57,182 nucleotides of DNA. Origin: Halorubrum coriense DSM 10284 (GTDB taxonomy: Archaea; Halobacteriota; Halobacteria; Halobacteriales; Haloferacaceae). Of this stretch, positions 43,119-50,318 are shown piece after piece. Position 1 is the stretch's first letter; every line of letters starts with the position of its first letter. Under the pieces are notes generated by a model. It worked only from the letters and a program-made list of their open reading frames with translations, did no database searches and was not told where the DNA came from. The translations under genes and the position numbers were made by a program. Where the stretch lies: contig NZ_AOJL01000044.1 of assembly GCF_000337035.1 (NCBI RefSeq), positions 1 through 57,182 of the forward strand, written 5' to 3'.

Positions 43119-43649
43119 TCAGCCCGACCGCTCGCCGGTCGAGCCCGCCGGCCTGACGCCGCGTATCAGCGCCAACACCGCCTGTCTCGTCGCCTCGAAG
43201 CCGTCACCGGTCGGGTAGGCCCCGCCCGCGAGGAGGTACTCGCCGGACGCCCACACCGCGAGCAGCGCCTCCACCGGGACCGATTCGCCGTCGACCGCGC
43301 AGCGCCCGTGGAACACCGAGAGCGTCGCGCGGGACGCGCCGGGGTCGTCGACGTCGAGGCGGCGGTCGTCGCGGCGTTCGAGGTCACCGATGTTCCGCTC
43401 GGCGAGGCGCTCGCGGAACCCCTCGCGGGCCCGCGACTCGACGAGTCGCGTGAGCGCCCGGTTCGGTCCGGTGTCGGGCGAGATCCGGAGCCGACTCGCG
43501 AAGAAGAACGGCCGCGGCGGCGGGGTCTCGCGCTCGTAGCGCGCCGTGCCGGCGGTGACCGAGACCGGTCCCGCGTCGAAGGAGCGCTCGGTCGCCTCCG
43601 CGACGAGCGTCCACCCGTCGAGGTCGCCGGTGACGGTTGGTGGCTCCAT
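43119..43649 (-). CDS. Hypothetical haloarchaeal protein
   Basis: A 176-aa soluble protein that I do not recognise. It begins MEPPTVTGDLDGWTLVAEAT, contains FFFASRLRISPDTGPNRALT and SVFHGRCAVDGESVPVEALL, and ends Ser/Gly-rich. The pattern of alternating beta strands and a long central helix suggests a small alpha/beta fold. It converges with the secreted protein at 42503. The start at 43649 has a well-placed promoter box. Confidence 0.75.
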   Translation of the reverse strand: MEPPTVTGDLDGWTLVAEATERSFDAGPVSVTAGTARYERETPPPRPFFFASRLRISPDTGPNRALTRLVESRAREGFRERLAERNIGDLERRDDRRLDVDDPGASRATLSVFHGRCAVDGESVPVEALLAVWASGEYLLAGGAYPTGDGFEATRQAVLALIRGVRPAGSTGERSG

Positions 43650-43672
43650 GGATGCGCATCTCTCCGGACGGG

Positions 43673-43679
43673 AATAAAA
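43673..43679 (-). promoter_or_regulatory. Promoter box for the hypothetical gene at 43649
   Basis: TTTTATT (minus strand) is centred 27 nt upstream of ATG 43649; leaderless spacing. Confidence 0.6.
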
Positions 43680-43717
43680 CGGACGGGCGGCGAGGGATAT
43701 CGGCGTGAGGGACCCGG

Positions 43718-44038
43718 TCAGTGGTCGTCTTCGCGCCACTTGTGTTCGCACTCGGTACAGACGAAAAAGCGGGTCTCCGACTCGTCGGCCGAGCGGATCT
43801 GCTGCATGTACCAGTACGCGCGGTCGTTGTCGCACTCCGGGCACTGGGCGGTCGTCGTCGGGAGCCCCTTGTCCTCGGCGTCGCTCACGTCGACGACTTC
43901 GGACTCGACCTGCGACTGGGTCGTCCACTCGCTGTCGTCCGACTCGCGCCCGATCTCGTGGCCGCAGGAGTCGCACACCCAGTGGTCTTCGCCCGCGCCG
44001 GATTTCATCATGGATCCGCACTTGTCGCAGAACTTCAT
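43718..44038 (-). CDS. tfs: Transcription factor S (TFS)
   Basis: A 106-aa archaeal homologue of TFIIS, which stimulates transcript cleavage by backtracked RNA polymerase. Two zinc ribbons are visible: N-terminal C4-x2-C7 with CDSCGHE (about 22-28), and C-terminal CPECDNDRAYW with CTECEHKW. The catalytic acidic hairpin is RSADESETRFF, with Asp-Glu in the loop. Normal length. ATG 44038 lies 26 nt downstream of an ATATAAG box; an earlier in-frame start adds MRSAVGSG without support. Confidence 0.95.
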   Translation of the reverse strand: MKFCDKCGSMMKSGAGEDHWVCDSCGHEIGRESDDSEWTTQSQVESEVVDVSDAEDKGLPTTTAQCPECDNDRAYWYMQQIRSADESETRFFVCTECEHKWREDDH

Positions 44039-44060
44039 GCCCGAACCTACCGCGGATCGC

Positions 44061-44067
44061 ATATAAG
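44061..44067 (-). promoter_or_regulatory. Promoter box for tfs
   Basis: CTTATAT (minus strand) is centred 26 nt upstream of ATG 44038; leaderless. Confidence 0.65.
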
Positions 44068-44122
44068 CGGCGGGATCGCGGGCGAGGGGCGCGAAGCGCG
44101 CTCTGACCCGCGAGCGACGCCG

Positions 44123-44920
44123 TCAGTCGTCGTCGAGGTGTTCGGCGAGCGCGAACCGCACGCGCTCCTCGTCGGGGCCCTTCGTCTCCCGACCGGTGAC
44201 GACGACCTCGCCGATCTCGGCCGTGTCCGCGACGTGCGTCCCGGCGCAGGCGGTCCGGTCGTACGGCTCGTCGTCACCGTCAGCGCCCGCGATCTCGACG
44301 ATCCGGAGCTCCTCGATCGAGTCGGGGAGGAGGTCGATCCGCGTCCGGTCGGTGTCGAGCGTCGCCTCCGCGGTCTCACGGTCCATCGTGTAGCTCGACA
44401 CCGCGCGCCCGTCGGCGACGAGCTCGTTGAGCCGTGCCTCGATCCGGTCGAGATCGTCGTCGGTGAACCGGTCGTAGGCCGCGTCGAGGCGCGCGCGGTC
44501 GCGGTAGAGCTGATTGCCGGTCGTCCGCGCGTCGAACTCGTCGAGCAGCAGCGCGGACAGCAGGTGCTGGGCGGTGTGGTACCGCGAGTGGGCCGCGCGC
44601 CGGTCAGCGTCGATCTCGCAGACGACCTCGGTCCCCGGCTCCGGGAGCGCGGACGCGTCGGCCGCGTCACCCGTACCCTCGTGCTCCTCGGCCGGTTCGA
44701 CCGCGTGATGGACCGTGTCCGCCATCTCGACGTCGACGACGCGCCACCGGGCGTCGCCGTCGGCCTCGCGGACCGTTCCGGTGTCGTGCGGCTGGCCGCC
44801 GCCCGTCGGGTAGAAGTGCGTCCGGTCGAGGACGAGCCGGTCCGGGTCCGAGAGGACGCGCTCGACGGTGGCCTCGAAGGTCGTCACCGCGTCGTCGGTG
44901 AGGTAGAGTCGCTCGGTCAC
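44123..44920 (-). CDS. alaX: Alanyl-tRNA editing protein AlaX
   Basis: A 265-aa trans-editing hydrolase that removes Ser or Gly mis-charged on tRNA-Ala. Zinc ligands are visible: H-x3-H in YHTAQHLLSA (H115, H119) and C-x3-H in ACAGTHVADT (C225, H229). The N-terminal beta-barrel begins at LVLDRTHFYPTGGGQPHDTG (about 29-48). The length fits the AlaX-M class. The start is a GTG at 44920; the frame remains open for a long way upstream, but that region is the reverse of the prepilin-like gene. It is divergent from the gene at 45068. Confidence 0.93.
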   Translation of the reverse strand: MTERLYLTDDAVTTFEATVERVLSDPDRLVLDRTHFYPTGGGQPHDTGTVREADGDARWRVVDVEMADTVHHAVEPAEEHEGTGDAADASALPEPGTEVVCEIDADRRAAHSRYHTAQHLLSALLLDEFDARTTGNQLYRDRARLDAAYDRFTDDDLDRIEARLNELVADGRAVSSYTMDRETAEATLDTDRTRIDLLPDSIEELRIVEIAGADGDDEPYDRTACAGTHVADTAEIGEVVVTGRETKGPDEERVRFALAEHLDDD

Positions 44921-44944
44921 GGCCGTGCGAAGGCGCGGCACGGA

Positions 44945-44952
44945 GATATATC
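44945..44952 (-). promoter_or_regulatory. Promoter box for alaX
   Basis: GATATATC, a perfect 8-bp palindrome, is centred 28 nt upstream of the GTG start at 44920. Confidence 0.6.
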
Positions 44953-45036
44953 CACGGCTCTCCGCGGTCGCTCCGGACCCCTCCGAGGCGGTCGCGCCGG
45001 AGCTACGGCTATCGCGACTGATAGACGGGTCTCCAC

Positions 45037-45042
45037 GTTTAT
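45037..45042 (+). promoter_or_regulatory. Promoter box for the large prepilin-like gene
   Basis: GTTTAT is centred 28 nt before ATG 45068; leaderless spacing. Confidence 0.5.
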
Positions 45043-45067
45043 CAGCGCCGTCGGGCAACCGGACCGT

Positions 45068-46891
45068 ATGAACTGCGGTGAGCGCGGAGCTCCGTCCGAG
45101 CGCGCGCAGAGCGAGGTGCTCGGCACGGTGCTGCTGTTGGGGCTCACCGTCGCCGTCGTCGGCACCACGGTCGCGCTCGGCGGGGCCGCGCTCGACGACT
45201 CCCAGCGGACGGCGGACTTCCAGCGCGTCGAGGGGGCGATGACGCAGGTGGACTCGAAGGCCAGCCTCGTCGCGCACGGGGAGTCGCCGGCGCAGCGCGT
45301 CCGGATGGACGTCCGTCGGAACGCCGATCTCCGCGTCGACGAGGACGCCGGCTGGATGCGGATCGAGGTGACGACGAGCGAGAGCCCGAACGCCACGAAC
45401 GAGACGGTCCCGCTCGGCGCGGTCGTCTACGAGCGCGGCGGCGACACCGTGGCGTATCAGGGCGGCGGCGTCTGGCGCTCGACCGGCGGCGGGTCGACGA
45501 TGGTCTCGCCGCCGGAGTTCCACTACCGCGGGACCGGCGGCACCGAGACGCTCACGCTCCCGCTCGTGACCATCGAGAACAGTTCCGAGCGGCTCGGCGA
45601 CGAGGTGCGGATCACGGGGTCCGGAGCGCGGCCGGAGCAGGTGTTCCCGTCGCCGAACGGCTCGAACCCGCTCCTCGGCGGCAACGTCACGATCACGGTC
45701 CAGAGCGACTACGCGGACGCGTGGGGGCGGTTCTTCGAGACGCGGACGAGCGCGAGCGTGACGGACCTGACGGACCGGCGCGTCGAGGTGCGGCTCCGGA
45801 CGAAGACGATTCACCCGACGCTCAGCGCCGGCGTCTCCGCGACCGGTCGGTCGACGTTCGACACCGGGGGCGTCGACCGCCTCGAGGCGGACAGCTACGA
45901 CTCGACGGACGAGACGTACGCCAACCAGACGCCGTCCGACGGCGCGGTCATCCAGACCAGAGACCAGTTCCGCCTCACCGCCGGCGGCGGCGGTAACACG
46001 GAGACGATAACGATCCGCGGAGACCTGATCGCGGAGTCGTACAATATCCCGTCGGGGCAGTCCGACAAACTGAACGTCACCGGCGACCGCCGGACCGAAG
46101 CGGCGTTCGACTCGCTCCCGGCGGTCGACGGAGCGATCACGGCGCGGATCGACGACGTCCGGGACCGAGACCTCGCCGCGAACGGCGACTACCGCGGAAG
46201 CGGCTTCGACCTCTCCGGTGACGACGTGGAGGAGATAAGAAACGACACGTTCGTCGACGGCGACGTCTCGCTCGTAGACCAGGCGACGCTGATCGTCACC
46301 GACGGCGCGACCCTCCACGTCAACGGCACGCTGACCGCCGAGGGGACCGCGAGCCGCGTCGAACTCGACTCCGGAGGCGGCGACGTCGAGGTCCTCACGG
46401 AGGGGGCAGTGAACCTCACCGAGAACGCGACGATTAGGTCTCTCGGCGGCGGAAATGCTGATCTGTCCGTCGACGACTCGCTCAGTCTCGCGGGCACAGC
46501 GTCGGTGACGACCGGCGCGGACACGCGCTTGGAGGTCCACAACACCGGCGACATCGACATCGACGACGCCGCGTCGATGACCGCAGACGAGGATAAGAGC
46601 GGGAACCTCTGGACGTACTCCAGCGCGGACACCATCGAATTCGAGGGCGGTGTGGGGAACGGCGTGCGGTTCACCGGCATGTTCTACGCGCCGCAGAGCG
46701 CCGCCTCGCTCGCGGACGAGATGGAGATATACGGGTCGTTCACGTTCGAGACCTTCTCGTTCGACGACGCCGAGATCGACATCCACTACGACGAGTCGCT
46801 CCAGACGGAGCAGCCGTTCGAGGGGAACTCGGTCCCGGTGGTGAGCCACCTCCACGTCTCGAGACACGGCGTCGTCGTCGAGTCCGACTGA
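45068..46891 (+). CDS. Large prepilin-like surface protein (DUF7289-type)
   Basis: A 607-aa protein. MNCGERGAPSERA followed by QSEVLGTVLLLGLTVAVVGT is a class III signal with Glu at +3 of the mature protein. The ectodomain is beta-rich with about 11 N-glycosylation sequons. About 410-510 reads as a beta-solenoid (LIVTDGATLHVNGTLTAEGT, VEVLTEGAVNLTENATIRSL). The C-terminal part (FTGMFYAPQSAASL then IYGSFTFE and IHYDESL, about 535-580) resembles the closing domain of bacterial PilX-like large minor pilins. It is transcribed towards the motor operon. I infer a filament tip or adhesive subunit. Confidence 0.82.
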   Translation: MNCGERGAPSERAQSEVLGTVLLLGLTVAVVGTTVALGGAALDDSQRTADFQRVEGAMTQVDSKASLVAHGESPAQRVRMDVRRNADLRVDEDAGWMRIEVTTSESPNATNETVPLGAVVYERGGDTVAYQGGGVWRSTGGGSTMVSPPEFHYRGTGGTETLTLPLVTIENSSERLGDEVRITGSGARPEQVFPSPNGSNPLLGGNVTITVQSDYADAWGRFFETRTSASVTDLTDRRVEVRLRTKTIHPTLSAGVSATGRSTFDTGGVDRLEADSYDSTDETYANQTPSDGAVIQTRDQFRLTAGGGGNTETITIRGDLIAESYNIPSGQSDKLNVTGDRRTEAAFDSLPAVDGAITARIDDVRDRDLAANGDYRGSGFDLSGDDVEEIRNDTFVDGDVSLVDQATLIVTDGATLHVNGTLTAEGTASRVELDSGGGDVEVLTEGAVNLTENATIRSLGGGNADLSVDDSLSLAGTASVTTGADTRLEVHNTGDIDIDDAASMTADEDKSGNLWTYSSADTIEFEGGVGNGVRFTGMFYAPQSAASLADEMEIYGSFTFETFSFDDAEIDIHYDESLQTEQPFEGNSVPVVSHLHVSRHGVVVESD

Positions 46892-46952
46892 CGACCGACG
46901 AGGGCCGTCGAAGGCGCACACCGACCGACGCGGCGGGCCGCTCGCCGTGCGC

Positions 46953-47726
46953 TCAGTCGACGAACTCGATTCTGGTGACGGTCCGCTGGACGACGAACCG
47001 GTCGTAGCGGTCGGCGTCGAACGTCACGGTGAGGTCGGGGCCTCCGCCGGTCGACACGTAGACCTGGTCGTGCTCGGACGCGAGGTCTTCGTAGTATCGT
47101 CGCCAAGCGCTCGCACGCGTCGAGTTGATCGAGAGCGTGACGTTCCCGGTCGCCGTCCGGTCGTCGACCGCCGTCTCCCGGGTGGCCCGCTGCCCGACGA
47201 CGAGGACGGTCCGCTCGCCGCCCGCGGACTGCGCCGGCCCGCCGACTCCGTACAGCGAGTAGACGACGGTGTCGCCGACGAGGAGGTCGGGCGCTTCGAT
47301 CATCACGCCGTCGTCCCCATCCATCCGGAAGACGGCCCCGTTCTCGTACACGATGCGCGTGTCGCCGGCGCCGCGGTACACGAGCGATCCGGTCTCCGTG
47401 ACCGGGCGGGACAGCCCGCTCCCGTTGAGCCGGAACGTCGACTCCTGTTCGAGCCGGAGCTCGCCCCCGCCGAGACTGATCTCCGTTGCCCGGCTCGGCA
47501 CGCCGTCGCGGCTGACGTCGTTGAGGTTGTCGTGGAGCACGTCGAACGCGCGCTCGACGTTGTTATCGCGCTCCGCGAGCTGGGCGTCTTCGAGACCGCC
47601 GAGCCCGACGGTGAACGTCACGGCGATGGTGGACGTGATCAGCGCGAACACCAGCACGAACCCGATCGTCTCGCTGACGCCGCGGTCGTCAGAGAGGAGT
47701 CCGGCGTCGGAGTCGGGCGGCCTCAT
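46953..47726 (-). CDS. Prepilin-like secreted protein, last gene of the motor operon
   Basis: A 257-aa protein: MRPPDSDAGLLSDDRG then VSETIGFVLVFALITSTIAV, a class III signal with Glu at +3. The ectodomain (about 45-257) is beta-rich with three sequons and motifs DTVVYSLYGVGGPAQSAGGE and STRASAWRRYYEDLASEH. The latter has a parallel in the 45068 protein (SDYADAWGRFFETRTSASV), suggesting common descent of the two ectodomains. Its ATG overlaps the stop of the upstream gene by 4 bp. Confidence 0.82.
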   Translation of the reverse strand: MRPPDSDAGLLSDDRGVSETIGFVLVFALITSTIAVTFTVGLGGLEDAQLAERDNNVERAFDVLHDNLNDVSRDGVPSRATEISLGGGELRLEQESTFRLNGSGLSRPVTETGSLVYRGAGDTRIVYENGAVFRMDGDDGVMIEAPDLLVGDTVVYSLYGVGGPAQSAGGERTVLVVGQRATRETAVDDRTATGNVTLSINSTRASAWRRYYEDLASEHDQVYVSTGGGPDLTVTFDADRYDRFVVQRTVTRIEFVD

Positions 47727-48208
47727 CGGTCGTCCACCACCACTTCGCCGTCGGTCCCGGCGTCCGGGTCCCACCAGATCCGGAGGTCGCCGCCGTCGAC
47801 GGTCGCGTTCCGGACTGCGACGTCGCCGCTCGTGCGGAACGGGACCTCGACGCTCGCGTCGGTCGCGTCGCTCTCCAAGGCGATCGCCCCCGCCGTACCG
47901 TTCTCGGTGACGCGTATCCGATAGCCGCTCGCGGAGACCCTGTTCGGGAGCGTCAGGGAGCGATTGACGGTGAGTTCGTCCGGCGAGGAGGCGCTCGACG
48001 CCACCCGGTCGACCGTTCCGAGGTCGGCCGCGATCCGCTCGCCGACGACGGTAAGCTCCCCGTGGGCCGCGCGCTCGCGCTGCGTCTCGACGAACGATCC
48101 GCCGGCGACGAACAACCCCGAGAGCAGCAGCGTCGATATCGCGAGCGTCATGACGTAGCCGACGGTTACCGACACGGCGCGGTCCGTCCCGCCGGGGGCC
48201 TCACGCAT
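47723..48208 (-). CDS. Small prepilin-like secreted protein (DUF7266-type)
   Basis: A 161-aa protein: MREAPGGTDRA then VSVTVGYVMTLAISTLLLSG, a class III-type signal. The rest is a small beta-rich domain (VNRSLTLPNRVSASGYRIRV, NATVDGGDLRIWWDPDAG) with three sequons. ATG 48208 is chosen because it overlaps the upstream stop in ATGCGTGA (8 bp) and places the signal close to the N-terminus. It resembles a minor pilin. Confidence 0.82.
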   Translation of the reverse strand: MREAPGGTDRAVSVTVGYVMTLAISTLLLSGLFVAGGSFVETQRERAAHGELTVVGERIAADLGTVDRVASSASSPDELTVNRSLTLPNRVSASGYRIRVTENGTAGAIALESDATDASVEVPFRTSGDVAVRNATVDGGDLRIWWDPDAGTDGEVVVDDR

Positions 48209-49190
48209 CGGGCTCACCCGGCGCGAGCAGGACCACGTCGCCGTACGTCAGCTCCGGCGTCCGGTGGAGGATCTCGACCTCGACGCTGTAGATCCCCTTC
48301 ACTGCGTACGGGCGCGAAGAGGCGTCCGGAACCCCGGCCTCGTCGCGGTCGATACCGTCGTCGACGGCGACGACGAGGCTGTACGTTCCGCGCGCTTCGC
48401 CCCCGTTCTCGTACCGGATCTCGAACGGACCGCTCTCGGTCCGGACCCCCTCTGCCCAGACGAGCGCGTCGAACGGCTCTCCGTTGACCGTTCCGGCGGT
48501 GAGGTCCACGGTGTGGTTCCCGTCCGGCCGCGGTCTGAACGTCTCCGTGACCGCCGTCGTCCCGTTGTCGACCGTCACGTTGAGGTCGCCGCCCGAGTCG
48601 AACAGCGCCACCGACCACGTCTCGTTGGTCCCGTCGGCCACGACCGTGAACGCACCGCTCGCCGAGTCCGACAGCGAGGCGTTGTCGACGGTGAGCCGGT
48701 AGTTCCGCGTCCGGGTGACGTTGCTCGCGACGGTCCAGTCGGTCGTCCCGTCGGGGGCCGTCATGTCGCGGAACCCGGCGTCGGTCTCGTTCTGCGCGAT
48801 GAAATAGCCCGGCTCGACGGTGGAGTCGTTCACGCGGACGTCGGCGACCACCCCGTCGCGCGCCCGGAGGTCCGCGACCGTGCGCCCGTACCGCTCCGCA
48901 CTCGCGAGGAATGGGTCCGTCGCGTCGGCGGTTCCGTTCCGGTGTTCGCGCTCCAAGATCCCGGCGAGGTCGTCGACGGTGCCGTCGCGGAACTCGATCG
49001 CCTCCGCCCCGCCCGCGTCGGCGCCGCGGGTCGCGAGGTTCTCGGTGTAGATGACGGTGTTCAACAGGAGGACGACCGCGACGAAGAGGACCGCGAGCGT
49101 CAGCCCCGTGATCAGGATGATCTGCGCGCGGTCCTCGCCGTCGCCGTCGGCGTCGCGCCCGCGCCGCGGGAAGCTACTCACATCTGCCAT
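48201..49190 (-). CDS. Glycosylation-rich prepilin-like secreted protein (DUF7261-type)
   Basis: A 329-aa protein: about 22 charged residues ending EDRA, then QIILITGLTLAVLFVAVVLL with NTVIYTENLA, a long hydrophobic helix. It lacks the Glu at +3/+5 and resembles TadE/TadG-like pseudopilins. The ectodomain has about nine N-x-S/T sequons (NGT, NDS, NET, NVT, NAS, NET, NVT, NGT, NHT), the second highest in the window. It overlaps the upstream gene by 13 bp and the downstream gene by 8 bp. Confidence 0.82.
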   Translation of the reverse strand: MADVSSFPRRGRDADGDGEDRAQIILITGLTLAVLFVAVVLLLNTVIYTENLATRGADAGGAEAIEFRDGTVDDLAGILEREHRNGTADATDPFLASAERYGRTVADLRARDGVVADVRVNDSTVEPGYFIAQNETDAGFRDMTAPDGTTDWTVASNVTRTRNYRLTVDNASLSDSASGAFTVVADGTNETWSVALFDSGGDLNVTVDNGTTAVTETFRPRPDGNHTVDLTAGTVNGEPFDALVWAEGVRTESGPFEIRYENGGEARGTYSLVVAVDDGIDRDEAGVPDASSRPYAVKGIYSVEVEILHRTPELTYGDVVLLAPGEPDA

Positions 49191-49789
49191 GCGGTGATCC
49201 TCACCTCCGCGACCGTGTACAGGACCTCTGCGCGGTCCGCGTCGACCGGCGGGGCGTAGTACGACGCGGAGCCGTTCTCGGCGAGGGCGTACTCGTCGCT
49301 CGCCCCGAACCGATCGTCGCCGTACAGCGCCACCCGCGCGCTCGCCGTGGCCGCGTTGTCGCTCGGCGACCCCATGTCGACCATCGAGACGCGGCCGGTG
49401 CTGTTCCCCCCGTCTTCCGGGAAGTACACGTCGATATTGAAGGCGATCTGTCTGTCGCCGAACGCCTCCCGCAGCGGCGCGTGGAGCGGGTGTGTGGCGT
49501 TCGGGACCGACGCGTAGGTGCCGTCGTCGCCCGCGCCGACGAACCCGTCCCCGTCGTGGTACAACAGCGCCGCGGACAGGGCTCCGCTGTCGCCCGCCGT
49601 CGCCAAGACGTCCTGCGCCGCGATCGCGGCCTGGTTCTCGACGTGCTGGTTCGACGTGCTCGCGGACAGCGGCGTCACCGCCGTCGCCTGCGTCGCGAAG
49701 ATGAGGCCGGTGACGAGGAGCATCGCGGCCGTGAACGCCTCCAGCGTGTGCGCCTGCCCCCGGTCGTCGGGGAGGTGTTCGACGAACAT
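49178..49789 (-). CDS. Small prepilin-like secreted protein (DUF7288-type)
   Basis: A 203-aa protein: MFVEHLPDDRG then QAHTLEAFTAAMLLVTGLIF, a class III/TadE-like start. The ectodomain includes NQAAIAAQDVLATAGDSGAL and VSMVDMGSPSDNAATASARV and has three sequons. The start at 49789 lies 1 nt after the stop of the previous gene, and the end overlaps the next gene by 13 bp. Probably a minor pilin. Confidence 0.82.
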   Translation of the reverse strand: MFVEHLPDDRGQAHTLEAFTAAMLLVTGLIFATQATAVTPLSASTSNQHVENQAAIAAQDVLATAGDSGALSAALLYHDGDGFVGAGDDGTYASVPNATHPLHAPLREAFGDRQIAFNIDVYFPEDGGNSTGRVSMVDMGSPSDNAATASARVALYGDDRFGASDEYALAENGSASYYAPPVDADRAEVLYTVAEVRITAWQM

Positions 49790-49790
49790 C

Positions 49791-50318
49791 TCACCACACC
49801 CGCAGCGTGAGCCGGTAGGTCTCGGGCGCTGCCCTGTCCTCGGGGTCGTCGACGGTGACGAGGCGGCTCGCGGCCGCGACGCTCCGGTCGCGCGGCGGCG
49901 CGGGCCCGGCCCGCATGGCGACCGCGGTGCCTCCGGCGTCGAGCGTCGCGAGAGTCCCCCCCTGCGTGACGGTGAGGTTGAGTCCGCGGACGTCGTCGAC
50001 CCCGAGTTCCGCGTGGAGGTCGTCGGCGTTCGCCGTCCAGGCGCAGTCCGACTCGTCGCTCGCCGTCTCCGGGTCCGTCCCGTTGAAGAACGCGAGCGTA
50101 CAAGCGTGCGACAGCGTCGCGGCCGACCCGCTCCCGGCGAGCGACGACTCCGCGAGCCGCGCGGCACCGCGCTCGGCGACGATAACGGTCGCGCCCTCGC
50201 CGACCGCGTACGGCTCCAGAAGCGACGGGACGAACGCGAAGGTGAACCCGACCGCGACGAGGAACACCGACATCCCGACGACGAAGTCGAGGACCGTCTG
50301 CCCGCGGTCAGCCGACAT
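49791..50318 (-). CDS. Small TadE-like prepilin protein (DUF7287-type)
   Basis: A 175-aa protein with a very short leader, MSADRG, then QTVLDFVVGMSVFLVAVGFT. The RGQ-x-x-x-[DE]F pattern is close to bacterial TadE (RGQAAVEF). The ectodomain has Cys at about 72 and 91 (SHACTLAFFNGTDP, DCAWTANADDLHAELG), a possible disulfide, and two sequons. Its ATG overlaps the end of the PilC-like gene by 11 bp. Confidence 0.82.
   Translation of the reverse strand: MSADRGQTVLDFVVGMSVFLVAVGFTFAFVPSLLEPYAVGEGATVIVAERGAARLAESSLAGSGSAATLSHACTLAFFNGTDPETASDESDCAWTANADDLHAELGVDDVRGLNLTVTQGGTLATLDAGGTAVAMRAGPAPPRDRSVAAASRLVTVDDPEDRAAPETYRLTLRVW

Noticed and set aside
43721-45067. N-terminal extension of the frame leading into the 607-aa prepilin-like protein
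   Set aside because: It is antisense to tfs and alaX, and the class III signal and promoter both place the start at 45068.
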